DNA of 64,000 nt from Protonemura montana. Taxonomy: Eukaryota > Arthropoda > Insecta > Plecoptera > Nemouridae. The notes below the pieces were generated by a model that was given only the letters and a program-made list of their open reading frames with translations, searched no databases and was not told the origin of the DNA. Position 1 is the stretch's first letter, and every line of letters begins with the position of its first letter. The DNA lies in the NCBI GenBank assembly GCA_947568835.1, contig OX387602.1, positions 11,025,021 through 11,089,020 on the forward strand, given 5' to 3'. Shown piece after piece: positions 26,601 through 38,600 of the stretch. Made by a program: the position numbers and the translations under genes.

Positions 26601-29600
26601 GCAGCCAGAAGTGAAGATAGCTGAACTCACCTTGAGCAGTCATGTCGATGTTAATGCCCATGGGCTGCACCGGCAGCAGCATGGTCGAAGACATGGCCGT
26701 GATGGGCGCAGTAGGTAACTGGACAAATGGTGTTAGCGGTGGCGCTAGTGGTGGCGCTTCTAAGACCGGGCCCGCCCGCTCTGCACTAGGCGTGCCAAAC
26801 TGCTCGGGGCACTTCTCCTGCAGTTCGCGTTCCACTCGCTAGAATTAGTTGAGGAATGTTGCGACTTCAGGAGAACAAGGTATCACTGTAGTGACAAAAA
26901 TATGTAAAAAAAAGGCATACCTGTAACTCTTCAAGGATCTGCTGCTTCTGGAGAATGTGTTCCTCACGGCACTGGTGTTTAGGTTCCGAAGCCCCGCCAA
27001 CCCCCAAGGTACTGCCCTTGTCCAAGATATTGCTTTCGTCCTTAGAAATTATGTTCAAGTTGTCGCCCAACGGAGTGTTGCGGTTCTGAAAGACAATCGA
27101 CATACCATAACCGATCCGGCATCAAGGGAGTGTTTCATAACAGGAATTAAACTTTGTTATAGTCTTTTGCACTCAACTGCGTTTCGGTCTGTTTCTTTGT
27201 GCTGCCATGGTAAAATAATTAAGAATTTAGCAAATTTAAATGGCAAGACTAAAACTAGTACCTACTGATTTAACCAAATTAAGCATTACTTTTAAAATGT
27301 TTTTGTAAAATTTATGTGGAAGACATCCATGGCAGCCAAATGATTTTGAATCAAAATGTAACCAGTCATAAAACAAAATGATATGTGTGTGGGCAAACAT
27401 TAAACAGATCTTATGCTAGAAAAGTCATTACTTCATTGAAAAAGAATACTCTAATTAAATGTAATGTTTGATCAAGAGCACACTCACTTGCTGCCCTTCA
27501 GCAGAGGTAAGGTTGTTCTCGGGCAGCGTGCTCGAGGACCGAGACTTGCGCAGCAGAGACTTCTGCGTGTTGTGCTTCTGCTGTGCGAGGTGTTCAACGA
27601 GGCGGCCAGCCTGACCGGCGACAGACTTCACTACCCCCCCGTCGTCTTGCGCAGACACCCGGACAGCCTCTGGGACCTCGTCCAGACCAGGCACTGTGTA
27701 AGAAATGGAAGATCACAATACAGTCGAGCTAGACACTCTGCTAATATCGAGAGGAGCTTTGAACAAAACATCTGTTTCAATAATAGTATTGAACATCAGA
27801 CTGCCTGTATTCCATTGAAGTAATCAATCCCGAAAGCGTTGGCGTAGATGACGATGTGGCACACGTACCTGGTGCTGGTTGGGAGGCCCCCGTCTGCAGC
27901 CCCATGCCCTGCATTTGCAGCGAGGCAGGGACGAGCCCGGGCGCGGCGCTAGTAAGGGCGTGTGGCGGCGTCATCAACAGGGAGTGAGGGTAGTCCAGCA
28001 AAAGCTGCACGACTGTCGTGTGCCCACCCTTGGCAGCCTCAATCAGCATCGTTGAGTTGTCCTGCACAAAGGGGCGTAGGATTAGTTGCAACCGACACAC
28101 ACCTCTTTCAGAGTCGTAACAGAAATTTTAAATTTTATTTTGTAGTTTGTGCGGTACCTGGTGCTATCTACCATCTTTGAAAATTGTCTTTTCTGTAAAG
28201 TTGTATGTAAATGGCCTGTTCCATTGAAACAACCAATAACGACGAGACAATAATGGTAGGAACATTTTGGTCAATATCATAAATACCGAACGCATCCTGG
28301 GTACCAACAACGCTAGATTCATCTACTGTGCATTAAAAAACTATCAATAAATCATCAAGAAAATCAAGGAGTATGCCCAACACAAATCCACCATACCTTG
28401 AGCTTGTGAAATGGATCTGCAGTCTGCGACAGCAACAGCTCGACTACGCCGAGGTGCCCGCCGGCGCAAGCCAACGACAAAGGTGTGTGGTCGTTGTTAG
28501 TAGTCTGCCTGCTGACGTCGGCGTGCTTTGTGATAAGGAACTGCACGGTGCACAGATGCCCTGCTCGGCACGCTTTCATCAGCGGAGTTCGGCCCCCCTC
28601 CGACTCGTGCTCAAGATCGGCGCCATACTGCAGCAGCAGATCGGCGACATCCGTATGACCGTTCTCGCAGGCATACGTCAGCGCAGTGTCTCCTGTCTGG
28701 GTCTGGGCGTGCACGTCGGCGGTGGCTTCTAGGAGGTAGGTGACCAATTCCAGGTGGCCTTCTTGCGCTGCCTCCATCAGTGGGGTGGAGGCTCCCAGCT
28801 CGATGTCGGCGCCTGCCTTGATGAGGAAGTCAGAGACGTCCGTGAAACCACCGCAGCATGCGAGTGTCAAAGCCGTCTCTTGAGTTTCTTCCGTCTGAGC
28901 GTTGATGTTAGCACCTGTGGAGCGGGTGGTGGAGGTTAGTGATGAGTCGGGCAGTGTGCTTGGAGGCTTTTATGGGTGCAAGTGACACAAGTTGCATAGA
29001 ATACAGAAGCAAAATTAGAAGTGAAACGTGGTCTCGTCTGAATTAAAAAATATCAGGCCGTATATAAGTACTACTTACAAGAAAGCAAGTAGCTAGGGGG
29101 TTTAAATATATAATAAATAACTGTCAATTCATTAAGCAAGAAATGGATTGCTTACAAATCAATATGACAAGCATAATTTTATTGCATTTTTGTATCTATT
29201 TGAGAGAAATTGAGTTCTATCGCTACAAAATCCACAAAATCCATATTGAGACTGACCTTGGCTGAGCAGCAGAGCAACCATCTCCTCGTGTCCCTCCCTG
29301 GCTGCCTCCATGAGGGGTGTGTACCCCTCGTCGTTCACCTCTTCGATGTTGGCACCACGCTCGATGAGGAGCATAGCCAGGTCGACGTGGCCTCCACAAG
29401 CCGCTAGAGTCAGTGGCGACTCGAAGCTATCCGTTGGCATGTTCACCTGGTAGAAAAACCTTGGTGTAGCTAACCTTGGTTGCTTGTCTCTTTGCAAGAC
29501 AGCCTCTTTTAGTGCTTTTAGGGAGGTTTATAAATGGGTAGTTTCCATGTTGGTAGGTTTTGCAAGGGCATTGAGATGCCACGGTTGCAATATTGGAAGT

Positions 29601-32600
29601 GTGAAGCTTAAAATTGAAAAGTTTGCTGTCGAATGTCAATCAAATGCCGCCAGCTTTTCGACACAGAACATTATTGTGGTCCATTACAAAATGTGAAAAA
29701 AATAGAGAGAATAAAAATTGATAGAATAAAAAGTTTCAATAGGATTAAAAAAACAATTTCTATGATTATTGGCAAGCATTTTCTAGATTTTAAGTTTTAC
29801 AAAGCTTGCACAATTTGGCTTCAGCACAATTTTAAATTCCTTCATTGTTCCAGATCAGAATGAAAATTGTATGGTTAGCTAATAAACCAACTGTTTGGAA
29901 CAAAAGCACAAAACAATTTGATTTATTTCTGCATTAGCGTACACAATCTTGACAATTTAAGTGCATATGAACTACACTATACTCAAACCTTGTTAAACTA
30001 ATCATTCTGATCAGCAGATAATTGTATTTGTTTCAGTTTTGAATGTAAAATTATGCATTATATTTTTGGTGCTAAAACTGCTCTTAAACATAACTATTTG
30101 ATTCACTGTTTTTAACGACACACTTTTGACAACGGGCCCTGTGGCACTGGTCATCGTTTGCAATTGTTTATTTCTAGCTTAGGAAGTTTTTCCTAAAACT
30201 CTTTACCTACTTATCAAAAATAATAATTCCCAATTACCATGTTCAGTTTTAAAAATTAATAAATAATCCAATAACTAATATGCTAATTGGAATGTTACTG
30301 CAAATAATGGTTAGGTTAGAAAGAAAGCGAGAAATAGCTTTAATTCTAGCAGAACAATAGCTTGCTTTTCCTGAGCTCAGTCACACAGTAACAGAGGAGT
30401 CAAAATCAGAAATAATTTGGTTCATTGCTTGACCTTGAATTTGGTAATTTCAGATGATTCTTAATCATAACCACGATCTGAAGCTTTCCCTGTATGTATC
30501 TTGCTCTTCTAAAAATAAGTTTAGACATAGAATCAATGAAATCTACAGTTACAGCAATATATTAGTCCCAGAAAATGATGGTTGGGCAATTTTAAATAAA
30601 TTATGATGTGGCACACCCAAAGGCGATAAAATATGTATGAGAGAACATCCACTTGCTCAAAGAGGAATACCAGACTTATTTCTCACTATACACATTACAC
30701 AACATTTTTTGCGACATATCTTCCCTAATTTTTGTTACCAACATAAAAAAAGTCAATTAAAATAAATTGGAACTAGTCGGGGTGTGCAAATATTTTCATT
30801 TAACAAATCTTTTTCGAGCAATGGTTTTTCAAATATCTATATTTATATTGAAATCACCATTTTGATATTCAAGTTAAATGAGTCAATTCCTTTGGTTAAC
30901 AGTACTTTGCAATGCTATGGCAGGTCCTATTAAAGGTCCTTTTCGTCCTATTAATTTTTTTCAAATTATTGGCCAAACCTATTTATTTTATAGAGCAAAG
31001 AACATTACTCACATTTCCCAAGGGAAAAGGGCTACAACAGCAACAAAAATTACAATGAATGTGGCTGTCATCAGTAGCTAAATTAGCTTTCTGGTTTATC
31101 CTAAAACCTAGTAACCACAAAGCAATGCATGCAATTATTGGTGGAAGCAGGATACCAGTAATTAAGGAAATTAGCTATTGATATTTAGAATGTCATTTCA
31201 CTAGCTGCAAAATACTAGTTTTTGAGCTACTAGACAGTGAAAGGGATTCTAATATTTAGGCTCTCAGTCTAAGCACACATTTTGTTTCTATTTAGATGGA
31301 GTGGAACATAAACGGGTTCGTATCATTGCTATATGTTCAGCAGACCTTGCCCACAACCGAAGAAAAAACTGTTCTCGTGTGAGTAAAAAAAAGTCAGCGC
31401 TAATTTAAAGCTTCCAGTCGGTATAAATGCAAGTTTAAGCAAAAATAAAAAATACTTCGTATAATAAAATATTTGGCAACCACCAGGAACATTACTGAGC
31501 CTTGCTAATGTTCAAGTAAAATCATTTTTCAGCACAGAACTGTGTACATAGTCTTGGCACAGATAAATACTCTAGTTTATCCCTATTCAATATAAATGAT
31601 ACTCATTTGCCAAATCAAGATAAAGAACAATTAAATACTTAAAATATTTGTTCTCCTTACCTGTGCCCCTGAATCGAGTAGAAGCCTGGCCACTTCAACG
31701 TGTCCGTCCATAGACGCCTCCATTAAAGCAGTGTGCATTTCGTCGGTCTTATGCTCCTACGAAAAAAGTTTATTCACAATTAGAAAAATATATCAGAAGT
31801 AGGAAGTTTAAATTACAACTTGCATGGAGTGAGATTAAGATGACAGCACAAACCTGATCTGCACCCCGGTCCAACAGGAAGCGCACCATGTCCAGGTGGC
31901 CCTTGTAGCATGCGAGCGTCAGAGCTGACTCCTTGAACTCGTTCGAGTGGGTGTTGATACCTGCTCCGTTGTCCAGGAGAATCTGAACCAAACCGAAACA
32001 ACCATTACTATTTTGTACGAGCCACAAGTTGCTGAAACATTATGAAACATGCTAACACCAAGAAAAAAACATTTATTAATAAGTCACCCATATATATTTA
32101 GTGAATGACAAAGTTAACAAAGTTTTTAGATACAATGACATTTCCTCTCAACTCCTTTGACCACAACAATGATTCGCTTCCTGTATACGATTACTAATGC
32201 ACAAGTTCACATCCTAGACAATCAAAACCAATACCAATAATTTCTTAAGACTTGTCCTGCCACACACACCAAGTCATCCCCAAACACCCACCTTGGCGAC
32301 GCCCACGTGCCCGGCGCTGGCCGCTTCCATCAACGGCGTGTGCCCATTCTCGTTGTGGTCCTCGACGTTGGCCTGCCCCTGGAGCAGGATCTTGACCGCC
32401 TCTTCGTGCCCTCCGGCACACGCATACATGAGCGGCGTGTTCCCAGAGGATGACTGAGCGTTGACGTCGGCTCCATGAGACAGCAGCAAGCTGACGATGT
32501 CGACGTGGCCAGCCGACGCCGCCTCCATCAGCGGTGTGCAGTCCCCCTTGATGCCACGGTCTTCGACGTTGGCGTGCATGGCGAGCAGCACCTGACCAAG

Positions 32601-35600
32601 CTCATAGTAGCCAGCCGAGCAGGCCAGCGAGAGGAGGCTCTCGCCCTCCTCCGTCGTCTCGTGCACACTGCGGCCTTCTGTCAGCAGCTTGCGAACCGTA
32701 CCCACGTCGCCGTCGGAGCACGCTTCCACTAGCGATCTGGTGAAGGGCGGGGATTGCAAATGTAACGATTTGTAAGCATTTAAAAGGATTTGTGATTTTA
32801 GTGTACTTCGATGAATTATCGGTTCTGAAACGGGGACAAGACATGAGTTTTCTCTAGCAAAACTGTAAAGCCTAATTAAGCCTTCTAGCAACAGCTTTGG
32901 AAACTATTGCCACACCCTGTAATTGAAATTTTAATTGATTATAATGAAAACGTGATAGTATTGAGCTTTCAGTCAGGGAAATCCTAATGGTTATCAAATT
33001 TCACATTTAATTGAATTATTTTTATATTTGTATGCATGCTTGATTATCTATGCTTTTGTTTCCTGTTGTTCCTAAAATATTTACTGGAAGAAAAATGCCA
33101 ATAAATGGTGGTTGGTAGCAAACGGTAATTTACTAGGGATAGGTTCTGGTTGGTGGCTGGTTTTCTGCCATCAATGATAACTTTTAAGTTTTCAATTTTC
33201 AAAAAGGTAATGCTTAAAAAGCAATTAATACAGCATGTGGCATGCCACATTCATCAGAAACAAGTATCTACAAGCTTGTGATTTGATTGTTTGGTTAAAT
33301 GGCGAGTCAGCTGCTTGGCTCCTTTCGTCGAAAGGTAATTGCAATTTACATCTGTAGGTACTGCACCGATTAATTAATGACTACATTTGTTTGAGATTTT
33401 AGCTCGAACTCATATTACGGCTCGACACTTTTCTTCTAGCAACCAGTACTTCTAAATACCAACTTCCAATCATATAATTATAGGGTCATTCCATGTGTAA
33501 TCACTCACTTTTAATTAAATTTCACTTTGACCGACCCAGATTTTGATGAAAATTGGTATACTTGTTAAGTTTGTTGACTTAGGGGCTATTTTTTTTTTTT
33601 TTTTTTTTTGGTCCAACCGTTCGGATATTACAAGGGGGGGAAGTTGGGGTCATTTTGCCCCCCGCGCGTGTAGTGACCACCCTTTCTACGCAATATCTAG
33701 GGTTCTATGGGAGCTACAGAGCTGGGAAAAAAATCATCTGAAAGGTAATTTCATACCCTACCTGAATATGGAAACAAAAATGACGATATGTTAATACGAA
33801 TTTAATTGTGATTTTACACATCTGCATTTTCCAAAATGACCATATCGCTGATGAGTCATTTTTGATTTGCCTGATTTTTTTTCTATATATACAGAACATA
33901 CATATGATCATGTGTTCCAAAAATCAAGATGGGTGTTTTACCACTTTCCAAGAAAAAAAATTTTTTCTATAAAAAAGTGCCTTTTTGCCAGTAGAACAGC
34001 ATTTTGATCACAATTATTGTGATCAGAGCACTGGCATATATTTTATATTAAAGTTGATTTTTGTTTGCACAGTTGCATGTTCTTGAAATGTTATTCTCTA
34101 CAATACAAATCGATTGTTTGCCATATTCCTGTAAATCATGGATCAAGTTGAAACAGTTCATAGAAGTCAAAAGTTTGTTCATTTCTTGTCTGGACTTGCA
34201 TCTACAAGAATCTTAAAATGGTATTCCCTAGAATACAACTATAGATTGTTTGTCATGCTCCTGAATCATGGATCAAGTTGTAACAGGTTACAAGTAAAAA
34301 GTTTGGTAATTTCTTGTCTGGACTAAAGCAATCAGTCTCTGGCCTCATGTTGATGAGGATAGAAGCTAATTTGCTCTCAAGCACCTTTTATTTAGAGATT
34401 CATAATGTGCTCAATTGGACTGTTCTTTGAAGAAGAATGTGGACCCATCGAAGATCTAGCGATTAAAAGCATTGAAAGTTTCAATAGTGACCAGCAGTTA
34501 TCATTAGCTCTGCGTACTAAGTGTGATAATGTGAAGACCGTGTGTCATTTACATGAAAAGAAATTCCTTCGTCTGTATAGCTGTCACCACAAGTTATGCT
34601 GCGATCCGTTTCAGGCTCACTGTGGAATAGTGAAAGTTAATGGGTTAAGAGAAATTAATGCAGCATCCAGGACGAAATACTTGGAGATTGCCGACCTCAT
34701 CCCTGGAAAGAAATTATGCTCAACTTGCCGTAAGCTGCTCTCGCTCAGGCTGAAGGAACTAACAACCGTTTCTGTTCTAACGCCAACTAAATCCACTGAA
34801 CTTGACCTACCTTTCGTGGACATACCCTGTGAAGCAGATGCCGTGAATCAGTCTTTAGCTGCATTTGGTGTGTCACCTATTAATACCACCAAACTAAAGG
34901 GTAAATCTATGTTTTATTCGAAAAGAAAGTTCAGCGAAATAACACAAGGTGTAAAGAAGAGATTGGAACTAGTATCTCCCAGTAATGAAGAAATCAGCAA
35001 AGAAGATTTGACATCTTCAGAGGAGTGCAAGGACAGCATCCGTGATGGGTCAGAGATAATAGCACAACTGAAAGAAAAGTTTAAGACGAGTACCAGAAGC
35101 GAGAAAATAACAATTTTATCTGTGCTTCCAAAAAGTTGGAGCATTAAGAGAATAATGCAAGAGTTCAATGCATCTAACCATTTGGTACGTAAAACCAAAC
35201 AACTAGTAAAGGCCCAAGGGATACTGCCATCTGCAAATCAAAAAGCAGGAAAAACTCTTTCCCCTGATTGCATTCAACTGATTGAAGAGTTTTATGAAAA
35301 TGATGATGTAAGCCGTGTCATGCCGGGTAAAAAAGATTTTGTCTCGGTTAAAGTGGGTGACAATCGAGTTCACCGCCAGAAGAGACTAGTGTTAAGCAAC
35401 TTAAGTGAAGTGTATCGCAGCTTCAAAGATAAATATCCTGACATCAAGGTTGGATTCTCGAAGTTTGCAGAGCTCAGACCCAAACATTGTGTTCTGGCAG
35501 GAGCAGCTGGGACACATTCTGTCTGTGTCTGTACGATACACCAAAACGTTAAGTTGATGGCTTTGGGAGCAAAGCTGCCTTTGCTTTCAGACGGTACCAT

Positions 35601-38600
35601 CAAATCATACCAACACTGCCTTGCCAGCCTCATGTGCAACCCCCCGCTTCTCAACTGCTTTGTAGGAAAGTGTGGCAATTGTCCGGGAACCGATGAACTT
35701 CGTGAATGGCTAGAAATCTCATTCAGTGAAAATTTCATAGACTCTGTGACTTATAAACAGTGGCTGTCAACAGACAGATGTACCCTAGAGACAATTACGA
35801 AACCTACAGATGAGTTTGTTGACTGTTTTATTGAAAAATGCATTTTATTAAGAAATCATGATTTTATTGCACGGCAGCAAGCGGCATTCATGCAGGAGAA
35901 GAAAGCCAACCTTAAACCAGGGGAAGTTTTAGTAGTGGGCGACTTCGCTGAGAATTATTCTTTTGTGCTCCAGGATGCTGCACAAGGTTACCATTGGAAT
36001 AACAGCCAATGCACCCTTCACCCATTTGTGTGTTACTTTAAGCCTGAAGATCGAGACATACAACATTTAAGTTACGTTGTCATTTCTGACTCGCTAACTC
36101 ATGACACCGTTACTGTGCACACTTTCCAAAAGCACCTGATAAGACACCTGAAACAAAACATTTCGGATGTATCCCATTTAATTTACTTTTCTGATGGAGC
36201 GGCAGCCCAATATAAGAATAAGAAGAATTTTTCCAACTTGTGCCATCATGAAGTTGACTTCGAACTAACTGCTGAGTGGCATTTTTTTGCCACATCCCAC
36301 GGTAAAGGACCATGCGATGGAGTTGGTGGGACTGTAAAACGAAATGCAGCACGGGCAAGTTTACAGAAACCATATGCCGACCAAATAATGACGCCGATAG
36401 ACTTTTACCGGTGGGCAACAGAAAATGTGTGGACTGTAAATTTTGTGTTTGTAGCCAATGAAGAGATTACAGCAAATGGCATCAAACTTAAAGAACGATT
36501 CAAAGAATTAAAAACTATCGTAGGCACAAGAAGCTTTCATGCGTTCTACCCAAAATCGCTAACTTCCTTACATGTGAAACACTTTTCTCTTTCTGAAGAA
36601 ATCAACATTGTGAAGATTGTTGAGAAAAATGAAGAAGGAGAAGAAGAAGAAGAAGAAGAAGAGGAGGAAGCAACAGCAGCAGAAATACCCGAGTTTGAGT
36701 TCAAAGACGTGGGCAGTTTCATCACTGTAGCATACAACGAAGACTGGTGGCTAGCGTGTGTTCTTGAAAAATCATCACAGTCTCTTGAACTTCAAGTCAA
36801 CTTTCTACACCCTCATGGACCAGCTCCATCATATTTTTATCCCAGTGTACAAGACAAACTAATTGTAGCTTTTGCTGATGTTTTAACACTGGCCGACCCC
36901 AACACGGCAACTGGTCGAACATACTTTTTGTCGGCTACAGACACCAACAGGGCAACAGCAGGGCTTATAAAATATGTACCTCAATAAGGTAAACTACATC
37001 TCTCTTAAGATATGCAAATTTGTACTTCATAGTAGCTATGATTGTAAGTAATGATCATTTTCTTGAATGTTGTCTTAAATTCAGTTCATATTAATTTATA
37101 TTATGAATGAATTTGCAGAAAACATTTTTTTTTCTTGGAAAGTAGTAGAACACCCATCTTGATTTTTGGAACACATGATCATATGTATGTTCTGTACATA
37201 TAGAAAAAAAATCAGGCAAATCAAAAATGACTCATCAGCGATATGGTCATTTTGGAAAATGCAGATGTGTAAAATCACAATTAAATTCGTATTAACATAT
37301 CGTCATTTTTGTTTCCATATTCAGGTAGGGTATGAAATTACCTTTCAGATGATTTTTTTCCCAGCTCTGTAGCTCCCATAGAACCCTAGATATTGCGTAG
37401 AAAGGGTGGTCACTACACGCGCGGGGGGCAAAATGACCCCAACTTCCCCCCCTTGTAATATCCGAACGGTTGGACCAAAAAAAAAAAAATTAAAAAATAG
37501 CCCCTAAGTCAACAAACTTAACAAGTATACCAATTTTCATCAAAATCTGGGTCGGTCAAAGTTTGAGGTGAGTGATTACACATGGAATGACCCTATAGTT
37601 CTTATCACCTTGTACTGCTCACCTTGTAGTTTTTTTTTTATAAATATCATGTAGGAACTAAACGATTTCAGGTGACTTAGAACTTGGAAAGAAGTGAGGT
37701 TCTAATAAACCATCTTGTCAAAATTGCATGCAAGCCATTTACGAGAAGAGCAATTTGGCGATGAAAACATTGTTATAATGTTTTCTTGTATATAATGTTA
37801 TTGCATTTGCCACCATTTTCTGAAAGTTCCTCAATGCATAGAAATCGCATTGCATGAACATGTTTCATTGTCTGTGAAAGTTACTGGTTTTATTGTAGAT
37901 GTGTGAGAAGTGCATTAAGAGTGTTAGGTGTAAGTGCAGAGGTGACAGTGGTTTTGTGAAAGAAGGCAGTCCCCACAGTTTCTTTGGTATTTACAGAATT
38001 CATTTTATTTTCCTTTCGTTAGTTTGGAAGAAAATTGCAACTCTTTATGAGAAGTGCGGTGTAGGAAAGAAAAGACGAGGTCCAAGAATGTTAGGTACGT
38101 ACAAGCTCCTATAGAAAATCACAGTAAGGGACAATAATTAACGCTTGGTTGAGTCGAATCTTTAGAAGCAACATTTTGTTTCTTAGTGAAAATCAACTGG
38201 AAATGGATGACAAAGTAGCAATGTTATTAACATATCAGTTGTACCTGGTCTCGATCTGTGGTCGCGGGTTCTCACTGCGCATGCGAGTGAGTGCAGCCGC
38301 TGCTTCATCCAGAGCACAGGATACGCTGGAGGTCAGACGACGCAGCACTTCGGGATCGGCTAGATGTTTGCCATCGCCGGTCGATAACTTGCCGATGCCT
38401 GTAAATCACATACAAACACAATGTGGTTTAAGACATGAAGTCTGAAGATAAATGCAGCATTTTACTTTGTCTTGAAGTAGAGAGAAAGAGGGTTGAAAAG
38501 GGTAGTTACTAGTAAGGATGCCAGAAAGACACTGTTAGCAACTTACACACATTGTTTCATCAATTTGGATTTTAAACTGGAATACAATTAAATACAGTCT

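Larger units (their letters stand above)
33483..37593 (+). mobile_element. Complete DNA transposon (4.1 kb) with long terminal inverted repeats, in mask intron 3
   Basis: The element starts GGGTCATTCCATGTGTAATC and ends with the reverse complement. Both outer ends abut TATA (33479-33482 and 37594-37597), read as a 4-bp target-site duplication. A 2-bp TA duplication with TIRs starting TAGGG fits equally well. Inside is one 860-codon ORF on the plus strand, opposite to mask. The inverted repeats are long (about 475 bp) and nearly identical, and the ORF is unbroken, so the copy looks young and possibly autonomous. The long TIRs and possible 4-bp TSD invite comparison with the Sola superfamily, but that is only a suggestion. 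Confidence 0.93.

Noticed and set aside
33714..33920. Minus-strand ORF with an identical-looking partner on the plus strand at 37166-37372
   Set aside because: Both lie in the transposon's inverted repeats; the match is a result of the repeat, not two genes.
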